Virus record (IMG/VR): IMGVR_UViG_3300045994_000052
Coordinates: 1 to 20,370 of that record
Length of the DNA stretch: 20,370 nucleotides
Source: a virus
Strand: one strand, 5' to 3'
How positions within the stretch are numbered: position 1 is the stretch's first letter; the number at the start of each line of letters is the position of its first letter. The position numbers and the translations under genes are program-made. The notes under the pieces are model-generated. The model had not been told where the DNA came from, made no database searches, and saw only the letters and a program-made list of their open reading frames with translations. Below are positions 1 through 5,675 of the stretch, piece after piece.

Positions 1-7
1 AGTCGAT

Positions 8-25
8 GGGGTATGAACCCCTTTT
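8..25 (+). terminator. weak terminator-like hairpin at window edge
   Basis: GGGGT (8-12) pairs with ACCCC (17-21) around a four-base loop, followed by TTTT. The stem is only 5 bp and the T-run is short, so it may be a weak terminator for an upstream gene outside the window or a chance match. Confidence 0.3.
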
Positions 26-115
26 AATATGGGTGCTGGGTAGATGGAGGCCATGGAAAAAATATCAAAACCCGTTTTTAAAAACTTAACCCTTAACCAA
101 ACCAAAGGTTCCATT

Positions 116-469
116 ATGAAACAAACAAACAAAACAAATACTCTATATATAACATCAATAAAAGATGCGTTACTCGATGAAGATGGCTGCCCAATATGCA
201 CAGTCACGCCTCATACGCCTAACTTCATAAAAGCTGAATGCCCGATTCACAATGAAATAACAACTGACGCACAATGTGACTGCCTAGCATACTGTGGGGA
301 TGACCCTCGTGTGGTTAGAAAAGAAATTGCTCCGTGTAAGCATCTTGGTGATTATTGGGACAAGTGTTCAAAGCGTGAAGAAACCAAAATTAACTTAATA
401 ACATTCATTCATAACACACGAAACGGAACATTAAAAAAGTTGTTAAAAGATTGTTTAGAGTTGATATAA
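116..469 (+). CDS. hypothetical Cys-rich small protein
   Basis: A 117-residue protein of unknown function. It has a cluster of Cys and His residues in its first two thirds: a CPIC pair, a CPIH about 13 residues later, then CDC, and further Cys near the C-terminus, which suggests a small metal-binding module (inference only). I chose ATG 116 because AAAGG lies seven bases upstream; in-frame ATGs at 44 and 53 would add up to 24 residues, and the GGAGG before 53 is too close to serve it well. It opens a run of small co-directional genes of the kind found in phage accessory regions. No family recognised. Confidence 0.55.
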   Translation: MKQTNKTNTLYITSIKDALLDEDGCPICTVTPHTPNFIKAECPIHNEITTDAQCDCLAYCGDDPRVVRKEIAPCKHLGDYWDKCSKREETKINLITFIHNTRNGTLKKLLKDCLELI

Positions 470-500
470 TGAAACCGAACTTAATAAATAGGATAAAACA

Positions 501-665
501 ATGACAAACACTTTAACCTTACGTCACCGATTTAAACTTATTATTGAAATATTAACTATCCGTAGTGGTCATAAACATACGGCTAATGAGAAGCAATTAT
601 CAACCTTTCAAAAAGGGTATCATGCAGGAATGAAAGATGCGGGGTATTATGAAAAAATCAGATGA
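501..665 (+). CDS. hypothetical 54-residue protein
   Basis: A short ORF starting at ATG 501 with AGGA eight bases upstream. The product is 54 residues and basic, with an N-terminal hydrophobic-basic helix (RHRFKLIIEIL) followed by a segment rich in His, Lys and Gly (YHAGMKDAGYYEK) that resembles small phage proteins with a 'F..GY..G...A' motif. Its 3' end overlaps the next gene by 17 bases in another frame, consistent with translational coupling. No function recognised. The ribosome-binding site and tight packing are the main support. Confidence 0.5.
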   Translation: MTNTLTLRHRFKLIIEILTIRSGHKHTANEKQLSTFQKGYHAGMKDAGYYEKIR

Positions 666-945
666 AGAAAAACAACTTGATGTTACAACGCCAATACGGA
701 CTAAATTAACTAAACCTCACACAGGAAGTGTGAACGAATGGTTAATGACATTTGCGGTAGGTGAAAGTCGATATGTTGAAACAACCAGAGACACATTTGA
801 CGTTGAAATGTCACGGTTAAATACAGCTCCTTCAAGACGACCTGAATCAATGAAAGGTGTTATTATAACAACATCATTAGTTCGCTGTTTTGAGAGCTTG
901 AATGATATTGGTTATTTTTTAATTAGGGTAACGAGGTTAAAATGA
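649..945 (+). CDS. hypothetical protein, 98 residues
   Basis: A soluble, basic protein of 98 residues with no recognised domain. ATG 649 has GGGG four bases upstream; ATG 637, four codons earlier, is an equally possible start. The central segment (SVNEWLMTFAVGESRYVETTRDTFDVEMSRLN) has the feel of a small phage domain beginning 'vGesryve', and the C-terminus includes a hydrophobic SLNDIGYFLIRVTRL stretch. The gene overlaps the previous one by 17 bases and the next by four (ATGA at 942-945), so the group is probably translated as one operon. Confidence 0.5.
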   Translation: MKKSDEEKQLDVTTPIRTKLTKPHTGSVNEWLMTFAVGESRYVETTRDTFDVEMSRLNTAPSRRPESMKGVIITTSLVRCFESLNDIGYFLIRVTRLK

Positions 946-1130
946 ACAGGTTATTTAAAAAACAAGCATTAACAAATTGGGCTGATGTTAAAGAATCTTG
1001 TCACACTGAACAGTTAGGAAGTGTGGTTAACTTGGTTTGTTTAACATCCAGTATTGAACTTAAACTTGCCCACAGTAGGGCTAAACAAACTAAAGCTAGG
1101 CGGAGAATGCAACATGCCTTCAGGAATTAA
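942..1130 (+). CDS. hypothetical basic protein, 62 residues
   Basis: A 62-residue protein starting in an ATGA overlap with the preceding gene; AGG lies five bases before the ATG. The C-terminal half is strongly basic (HSRAKQTKARRRMQHAFRN), which could bind nucleic acid, but there is no recognisable fold. It overlaps the following gene by 17 bases. Support comes from the coupling and ribosome-binding site more than from the protein sequence. Confidence 0.5.
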   Translation: MNRLFKKQALTNWADVKESCHTEQLGSVVNLVCLTSSIELKLAHSRAKQTKARRRMQHAFRN

Positions 1131-1293
1131 AAACAAACTAGTTGTGGCCTATGTTGTGGAATGCCCGAATATTGGCCCTGGATCAAAAGGTGATAATCCT
1201 AAACGTTTAGAACTTTGGTGGGCTAAAGATATTGAACGAGCTTTATACCATCCGACGGGGTATATTATAATTACAGAATTAGTGGAGAAATAG
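1114..1293 (+). CDS. hypothetical protein, 59 residues
   Basis: A 59-residue product with alternating hydrophobic residues near the N-terminus (NKLVVAYVVE) and a mixed C-terminus containing RLELWWAKDIERALYHPTGY. I chose ATG 1114 because GGCGGAG sits about eight bases upstream; extending upstream would need a TTG start at 1054 lying deep in the preceding gene. It overlaps the end of that gene by 17 bases. No family recognised. Confidence 0.5.
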   Translation: MPSGIKNKLVVAYVVECPNIGPGSKGDNPKRLELWWAKDIERALYHPTGYIIITELVEK

Positions 1294-1295
1294 TA

Positions 1296-1382
1296 ATGGT
1301 ACATGCAATATTGTTTATAATCGGAATCCTTGTAACACTGTGGGTTATTATGGAAATTGAAAAGGAGGGAGAAAATAAATGA
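1296..1382 (+). CDS. 28-residue single-membrane-span miniprotein
   Basis: ATG 1296 has GGAG eight bases upstream and opens a 28-codon ORF. Residues 4-19 form one hydrophobic segment (AILFIIGILVTLWVIM), followed by an acidic-basic tail (EIEKEGENK). It is therefore a likely single-span membrane peptide. Its stop overlaps the next start as ATGA. Two back-to-back membrane miniproteins just before a nuclease gene are compatible with small phage membrane effectors or lysis regulators, but no function can be assigned. Confidence 0.45.
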   Translation: MVHAILFIIGILVTLWVIMEIEKEGENK

Positions 1383-1477
1383 ACATGTCAACACTTAAAA
1401 TAGTTATGGTTAGCATAGCTAGTGTTACCGTAACTGCAATCGTATCTTTGATTGTTGTATTTGAGGTTTTTAAATGA
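1379..1477 (+). CDS. 32-residue single-membrane-span miniprotein
   Basis: ATG 1379 (or 1385, two codons later) is preceded by a strong GGAGGGAG at the 3' end of the previous miniprotein gene. The 32-residue product is mostly one hydrophobic segment, with VMVSIASVTVTAIVSLIVVF as residues 9-28, between short polar ends. It is flanked on both sides by ATGA overlaps, so three genes (1296-1902) are translationally linked. The function is unknown. The strong ribosome-binding site makes it more credible than its length suggests. Confidence 0.5.
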   Translation: MNMSTLKIVMVSIASVTVTAIVSLIVVFEVFK

Positions 1478-1902
1478 TACCACATCAGATAGCTAAAGAT
1501 TCGGAACACAGTCATCAGGCTGCATTATTTTGTTGGTGCGCTACTAAGTTGCTAATGTATCCTGAACTTAGGTGGTTTCATGCAATTCCTAACGGCGGGT
1601 TACGCGATAAGATAACCGCTAACAAATTGAAAATGGAAGGAGTTAAAGGCGGGGTTGCCGATTGTTTTCTTCCGGTAAAACGAGGGCAATGGTCTGGACT
1701 TTATATTGAAATGAAAGCCCCTAAAGAAAAACCAGTTAAAGCGGATTCTAAAGGTGGTGTTAAACCAGAACAATTCGCCTTTGGTAACTTTGTGGGCAGT
1801 CAAGGGTTTGGATGGATAGTTTGTTATTCATGGGAGGAAGCGGTTTTAGTTTTAGAATCGTATTTAAATGTTGACAACAGAACAAACGAAACAATACAAT
1901 AA
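1474..1902 (+). CDS. VRR-NUC domain nuclease
   Basis: A 142-residue stand-alone VRR-NUC nuclease of the PD-(D/E)XK type, a family common in phages and related to the nuclease domain of FAN1. Visible hallmarks are the N-terminal helix SEHSHQAALFCWC, the loop AIPNGGLRDKITANKLKMEG, the GVKGGVADCFLP strand carrying the catalytic Asp, LYIEMKAP carrying the E-x-K pair, and a later PEQ. Family members cut branched or structured DNA with a divalent metal; phage copies are thought to act in recombination, replication or DNA processing before packaging. The length is normal for a phage single-domain version. It starts in an ATGA overlap with the membrane miniprotein upstream. Confidence 0.85.
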   Translation: MIPHQIAKDSEHSHQAALFCWCATKLLMYPELRWFHAIPNGGLRDKITANKLKMEGVKGGVADCFLPVKRGQWSGLYIEMKAPKEKPVKADSKGGVKPEQFAFGNFVGSQGFGWIVCYSWEEAVLVLESYLNVDNRTNETIQ

Positions 1903-1907
1903 ACCGT

Positions 1908-1920
1908 GTTCTAAAAGAAC
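1908..1920. repeat. small inverted repeat between VRR-NUC and the 228-residue gene
   Basis: GTTCT, three A bases, then AGAAC form a perfect 5-bp inverted repeat just after the nuclease stop codon. It could be a weak RNA hairpin or an operator half-site pair, or chance in AT-rich spacer DNA. The spacer then runs to a good ribosome-binding site (GGAGAAG) before 1960. Confidence 0.25.
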
Positions 1921-1959
1921 TAAATAATATTAAACTTAAATAATTACCGGAGAAGTAAA

Positions 1960-2646
1960 ATGGCTGAACAAAAACCAAACAAAACGTTGATTGATGTTGT
2001 AATCGCAACTTTGGCAGGATCATTCCTTTACACAATACCTTTACAACATTCACAATTGCTTGGTACTGGATTGGTTGAGGTTAACAAAGCAATTGTTGAT
2101 CCGAACAACAAAAACGCATTTGCGACACGCGCAACACAAGCCGGTATCGATATGGTTAATGCTTGGAATGCCGAACAATCTATGCTGGCGATTAGCCAGG
2201 GTGTTGATCCGGTTCCTGCTGCCCCTGCGGTGGTTGATCCTGTTGTTGATCCAACTCCTGCTCCTGTTGTATCGGCTTGGGGCGAAGCATCATCACCCGC
2301 AGTAGTTACAACGCCGGTTACGAAAAGTTTGTTTGCTCTTGAAGATAATGTTCCGGTTCCTACCGTTTCAGCTCGAACCAAAGGTGGTAACACCACATAC
2401 CCGTTTGATGCAATGAATGTGGGTCAGTCTTTCTTTGTTCCTGATGCAAACGGTAAGAAAGCTGCCAAGACAATGGCAAGTACGGTATCTGGTGCAAACT
2501 TACGCAATTCGGTAGAAGTTGCTGGTCAAGTTCGCACAAATAGAAAAGGTGCTGTTGTTCCATTGACAGAGCAAACCAAATTGTTTATTGTTAAATCGGT
2601 TGTTGAAAATGGTATCGGCGGTGCGCGTATCTGGCGTACCAAATAA
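1960..2646 (+). CDS. phage protein with Pro/Val linker and conserved C-terminal domain
   Basis: A 228-residue protein starting at ATG 1960 behind GGAGAAG. It has three parts. Residues 1-80 are a helical N-terminal region (VVIATLAGSFLYTIP, later AGIDMVNAWNAEQSM). Residues about 82-106 are a low-complexity Pro/Val/Ala linker with repeated VDP units. The C-terminal region (about 145-228) contains YPFDAMNVGQSFFVP and ends in GGARIWRTK. That last part resembles a small phage domain of unknown function in which 'YPF..m.vGdSF.vp' is followed by a basic helix and a terminal 'vRiWR'. The role is unknown; the Arg/Lys-rich helix suggests nucleic-acid contact (inference). It looks like a fusion of two modules joined by the linker. 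Confidence 0.7.
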   Translation: MAEQKPNKTLIDVVIATLAGSFLYTIPLQHSQLLGTGLVEVNKAIVDPNNKNAFATRATQAGIDMVNAWNAEQSMLAISQGVDPVPAAPAVVDPVVDPTPAPVVSAWGEASSPAVVTTPVTKSLFALEDNVPVPTVSARTKGGNTTYPFDAMNVGQSFFVPDANGKKAAKTMASTVSGANLRNSVEVAGQVRTNRKGAVVPLTEQTKLFIVKSVVENGIGGARIWRTK

Positions 2647-2652
2647 GTTTGA

Positions 2653-2739
2653 ATGTCGGACTTAGAACCGTATATTCACTTATCAACCATGTGTGCTTCA
2701 CTTCAGTTTATTTTTAAAGCAATGTGGGAATCAAAATGA
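2653..2739 (+). CDS. possible 28-residue peptide
   Basis: A short ORF starting at ATG 2653, a few bases after the preceding stop, ending as ATGA over the start of the next mini-gene. The product (28 residues, containing MCASLQFIFKAMWE) has no recognisable features and there is no clear ribosome-binding site. It may simply be a leader that couples translation of the Lys-rich peptide downstream. Low confidence. Confidence 0.25.
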   Translation: MSDLEPYIHLSTMCASLQFIFKAMWESK

Positions 2740-2798
2740 AAGCGATGAAGAAACCAGCTAAAGGTAAAGTTCCAAAACCTTCTAAGAAAGGTTGTTAA
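2736..2798 (+). CDS. 20-residue Lys-rich peptide
   Basis: ATG 2736 is preceded by GTGGGAATCAAA, giving GGGA a few bases upstream. The 20-residue product MKAMKKPAKGKVPKPSKKGC carries eight Lys and three Pro and would be strongly cationic and unstructured. The gene lies directly before a strong terminator, so it is the last gene of the early or accessory operon. The initiation region is nearly identical to that of the lipase gene at 13276. Tiny basic ORFs of this sort occur in phages, but the function is unknown. Confidence 0.45.
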   Translation: MKAMKKPAKGKVPKPSKKGC

Positions 2799-2830
2799 AG
2801 TTTTAAAATAGTGTCTCCTCACTGCCCCTC

Positions 2831-2859
2831 AGCCAGCCGTTAAAAGCTGGCTTTTTTTT
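2831..2859 (+). terminator. intrinsic terminator
   Basis: AGCCAGC (2831-2837) pairs perfectly with GCTGGCT (2846-2852) around an eight-base loop, followed by seven more T residues. This is a textbook rho-independent terminator. It separates the accessory gene block from the lysis and packaging block. Confidence 0.92.
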
Positions 2860-2912
2860 AATCTGTAAACTAAGATACGTATAAACACCTATTGACTTTT
2901 ATGGAATTGCAT

Positions 2913-3107
2913 ATGACAACCGATCTTGAAGATTATGAAATGGATGATTTAGAATTAACAAAAGAAGAAATGCAAGCGTTAAAAATGTTAGCAAGATCAA
3001 CAATATATGTTAAGGCGACAGTTATAACAATCAGTAGTTTTTTGGCTATTGTTGGCGGCATAGTTGTCTTTTACGATCAAATTATTTCCCACATTCATAT
3101 TAAATAA
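2913..3107 (+). CDS. small membrane protein, candidate holin
   Basis: A 64-residue protein with an acidic N-terminal half (TTDLEDYEMDDLELTKEEMQ) and one hydrophobic segment at about residues 35-57 (KATVITISSFLAIVGGIVVFY), followed by a short tail containing HIHIK. The start is taken as ATG 2913 with a weak GGA nine bases upstream; ATG 2901 is an alternative. It sits immediately before the muramidase gene, the usual place for a holin or antiholin. A single span with a long acidic cytoplasmic part is also seen in other phage membrane proteins, so the holin role rests on context. It is the first gene after the terminator. Confidence 0.55.
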   Translation: MTTDLEDYEMDDLELTKEEMQALKMLARSTIYVKATVITISSFLAIVGGIVVFYDQIISHIHIK

Positions 3108-3120
3108 ACCTGGATTAGTT

Positions 3121-3678
3121 ATGCAAAATATTCCATTTTTAACAAACTTAATTGATGAAATCATTACAAAAGAAGGCCCCTATACAAACGATCCTCAGGA
3201 TCACGGAGGCCCTACTAAATGGGGTATATGTCATGATGTGGCAAGAAAGAATGGATATTTAGGTGATATGACAGAGTTTCCTAGAGATAAAGCGGTTGAA
3301 ATTTACACGAATGATTATTGGACTGCTCCAGGACTGCAACGAATAGTTGAGGTTGATAGCCAGTTAGCAAAAATGTTACTGGATTATTCGGTTTTGTGTG
3401 GCACAAGAAAAACAATAAAAATGATGCAACGAGCATTAAATGTGCTAACAAACAATGAAAAAATATTTCCTAAAATTGACCAAGATGGTAAATGTGGGGT
3501 ACTCACACAACAAGCTTTGAAAGCTTTGTTAAAGAGTCGCGGTGAAGAAGGTTTGAAAGTTTTAAGAAATATGGTAAGTTCGTTACAGTCTGTTCATTTA
3601 ATTGAATGTGCAGAAACAAATCCGACCAATGAAAAATTTGAATATGGTTGGCAATTGAACCGAACTTTTCAATTATAA
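3121..3678 (+). CDS. GH108-type N-acetylmuramidase (endolysin)
   Basis: A 185-residue peptidoglycan hydrolase. The N-terminal half matches glycoside hydrolase family 108: the motif IITKEGPYTNDPQDHGGPTKWGI contributes the probable catalytic Glu18. The central part (LLDYSVLCGTRKTIKMMQ) and the segment IDQDGKCGVLTQQALKALL resemble the peptidoglycan-binding 3 domain that usually follows. It would cleave the MurNAc-GlcNAc bond of the host wall at lysis. There is no signal peptide or signal-anchor, so release through a holin is expected, and the preceding membrane protein is the natural partner. The start at ATG 3121 fits the family N-terminus and has GGA six bases upstream. No spanin genes were seen nearby. 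Confidence 0.85.
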   Translation: MQNIPFLTNLIDEIITKEGPYTNDPQDHGGPTKWGICHDVARKNGYLGDMTEFPRDKAVEIYTNDYWTAPGLQRIVEVDSQLAKMLLDYSVLCGTRKTIKMMQRALNVLTNNEKIFPKIDQDGKCGVLTQQALKALLKSRGEEGLKVLRNMVSSLQSVHLIECAETNPTNEKFEYGWQLNRTFQL

Positions 3679-3680
3679 AA

Positions 3681-4064
3681 ATGAACGATGACAAACGAGA
3701 ATATGCTGAATTGTTATTACGCATGCCCAACGATGCGTTTTCAGCGGCATTAACTCTATACCCAAACGATACCGGCAAAGCACTTCAGATTGCTTCTGAA
3801 TGGCCCATTGACCCTGAAATTAAGACTTACCAAGGTGAATTGTTAGCCGAGCATGGCGAGATAGCATTTCTTCCAAATAAGTCTTGTTTGGCCCGTGAAA
3901 TATGGAAGCGTACAAACGAAACCCCTTATCTTGATGACTTCATCAAAGGGGCTAGATTGTACGCTGAAGTTATGGGGTTCATGCCTGATCAACGATCCCT
4001 TCTTAATGTAAATAATCAACCACAATTTAAAGTTGTTTTATCAGAAGATGATTACAACCTTTAA
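3681..4064 (+). CDS. terminase small subunit
   Basis: A 127-residue probable TerS, which recognises phage DNA and directs the large subunit to it for packaging. The N-terminal part resembles the pattern of phage small terminases in which short helices (YAELLLRMPNDAFSAALTLY, then GKALQIASEWPIDPE) are followed by LPNKSCLAREIWKRTN and a conserved FIKGARLYAEVMGFM helix. The C-terminal tail is short and acidic. ATG 3681 lies two bases after the muramidase stop, with little Shine-Dalgarno signal, so coupling to the upstream gene is likely. It overlaps the TerL start by 17 bases. The assignment rests on the helix motif plus position next to TerL. Confidence 0.75.
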   Translation: MNDDKREYAELLLRMPNDAFSAALTLYPNDTGKALQIASEWPIDPEIKTYQGELLAEHGEIAFLPNKSCLAREIWKRTNETPYLDDFIKGARLYAEVMGFMPDQRSLLNVNNQPQFKVVLSEDDYNL

Positions 4065-5394
4065 ATTAACCGAGAAACAACATGAAGCACAACGTATTTT
4101 GTCTACAATGGCAATATATTGTATGTTGTTTGGTGGTTCTCGTTCTGGAAAGACTTTTCTCCTGGTTCGTAACGTAGTTCTACGTGCTATAAAAGCCCCC
4201 GGATCAAGGCATTGTATTCTTCGTTTCCGATTCAATCATATCAAGACATCAATTGTATTCGATACATTTCCGAAGGTTATGGCTATAGCTTTTCCAAATA
4301 TCGAATATAAACTGAATAAAACAGACTGGTATGTTGTCCTTCCAAATAAATCAGAAATTTGGTTCGGTGGCTTAGATGACAAAGAACGAACTGAAAAGAT
4401 TTTGGGTAATGAATACGTAACCATATATTTGAACGAGTGTTCACAAATATCATGGTCATCTGTGGGTACTGTAATCACACGTTTGGCGCAACAGATAAAT
4501 ATGATGATAGATGGTTGTGAAACTGTCCCGTTACTGCCCCGTTTGTACTTTGACTGTAATCCACCAAATAAACTTCATTGGACGTATAAGTTATTCATTA
4601 AAAAGATTGATCCTGAAACAAATCTTCCGTTAGCAAAACCGGAAAATTACGTTTCGATTCAAATGAATCCAAAAGATAATGTTGAAAATCTATCATCAAA
4701 TTATCTTGAAACATTAGCTGGTTTATCGGCACGTTTGCGAAGAAGATTTGAAGATGGAATCTTCTCAGACGCAAACCCCGATGGATTATTCTCTGAGGAA
4801 AACATAGATCGCTGGCGGCATCTTGACCGAGAGTTGCCACAAATGCTTCGCATTGTTGTTGCAGTCGATCCGTCAGGTGCTGATGATGATGAAAATAAAA
4901 ATAATGATGCTATTGGCATAGTTGTCGCTGGATTAGGCGTTGATGGAAACTGCTACATACTAGAGGACTGCACCATTACTGCTGGCCCTGGTATTTGGGG
5001 GAGACTAGTCACATCCACATTCGAAAGGTATCAAGCAAATTCTGTCGTGGGTGAGACAAATTATGGTGGAGCAATGGTTAAGTTTGTTATCCAGACTTCG
5101 CGCCCTGGTACGCCTTTTTTGCCTGTTAGCGCAAGTCGTGGTAAATCAGTTCGAGCCGAACCAGTGTCCGCCTTATATGAGGAAGGCAAAGTGCGTCATG
5201 TTGGCTACTTTAGAGAAATGGAAGAAGAACTTATGGGGTTTTCGACTCATGGATATGTTGGGGCAAAATCGCCAAACCGAGCTGATGCTTTAGTGTGGGC
5301 AATAACAGCCTTGTTCCCTGGCGCAACTAAAAAACATACTCCGAATGACACAACTTCGGTTATACCAGTAACAAACCATTTTAGGAAGTCATGA
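4048..5394 (+). CDS. terminase large subunit (ATPase and nuclease)
   Basis: A 448-residue TerL, the motor that pumps DNA into the prohead and cuts it. The ATPase half shows Walker A GGSRSGKT (residues 29-36), an Arg-containing segment RFRFNHIKTS, Walker B VTIYLNE with Glu130, and the coupling motif LYFDCNPP (about 167-173). The nuclease half is RNase H-like: Asp274 in VVAVDPSGADD, Glu336 in VVGETNYGG and Asp413 in SPNRADALVWA are the likely metal ligands. ATG 4048 is preferred because AGAAG is just upstream and the family N-terminus begins with a short Gln-rich helix; an upstream TTG would add five residues. It overlaps the next gene as ATGA. Confidence 0.95.
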   Translation: MITTFKLTEKQHEAQRILSTMAIYCMLFGGSRSGKTFLLVRNVVLRAIKAPGSRHCILRFRFNHIKTSIVFDTFPKVMAIAFPNIEYKLNKTDWYVVLPNKSEIWFGGLDDKERTEKILGNEYVTIYLNECSQISWSSVGTVITRLAQQINMMIDGCETVPLLPRLYFDCNPPNKLHWTYKLFIKKIDPETNLPLAKPENYVSIQMNPKDNVENLSSNYLETLAGLSARLRRRFEDGIFSDANPDGLFSEENIDRWRHLDRELPQMLRIVVAVDPSGADDDENKNNDAIGIVVAGLGVDGNCYILEDCTITAGPGIWGRLVTSTFERYQANSVVGETNYGGAMVKFVIQTSRPGTPFLPVSASRGKSVRAEPVSALYEEGKVRHVGYFREMEEELMGFSTHGYVGAKSPNRADALVWAITALFPGATKKHTPNDTTSVIPVTNHFRKS

Positions 5395-5675
5395 ACAACA
5401 TAATTAAATTTAAAAGTAAAGAGGTTGATACACAAACTGCAAGCGGGGAAGCTTTTTGTATCGGTTGTGGTGAAGAATGGATAGCTATTGCTGAAACAGG
5501 GACACTACAATTAGAGTGTCCTGTTTGTAAAACAATGAAGGGTAAGTTTCGATTTGAATTTTGTGTTGCTGAGGGTGAGTTAGTTCGTGAGTGTAATTGT
5601 AAAAACAGACTATTTTATTTAACTCCACTAGGGCATATGTGTGCAAATTGTGGAATATGTCAGGAGTATGATTAA
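5391..5675 (+). CDS. putative double zinc-binding protein
   Basis: A 94-residue protein lying between TerL and portal and overlapping both (ATGA at 5391, TAATG at 5675). It carries ten Cys. The first module is CIGC (23-26) with CPVC (43-46), a classic zinc ribbon. The second group is CNC (68-70) with CANCGIC (84-90). A two-knuckle fold is likely. The function is unknown. Position suggests a packaging or DNA-related role, and small zinc proteins between terminase and portal occur in other P22-like phages, but that is inference. No enzyme motif is seen. Confidence 0.65.
   Translation: MNNIIKFKSKEVDTQTASGEAFCIGCGEEWIAIAETGTLQLECPVCKTMKGKFRFEFCVAEGELVRECNCKNRLFYLTPLGHMCANCGICQEYD

Noticed and set aside
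2200-2280. Tandem DNA repeat in the VDP/Pro-rich linker
   Set aside because: The amino-acid units recur (VDP, PAP) but the DNA copies are short and irregular; it is low-complexity coding sequence, not a defined repeat array.
2028-2396. Open antisense frame opposite the 228-residue gene
   Set aside because: Its residues are a mirror of the Pro/Val-rich linker region on the other strand, with no ribosome-binding site or family resemblance; all convincing genes here run on the + strand.
2860-2912. Promoter between the terminator and the lysis genes
   Set aside because: A promoter is expected here and TTGACT occurs at 2892, but no acceptable -10 lies 16-18 bases downstream, and TATAAA at about 2880 lacks a -35. 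I could not support a site.
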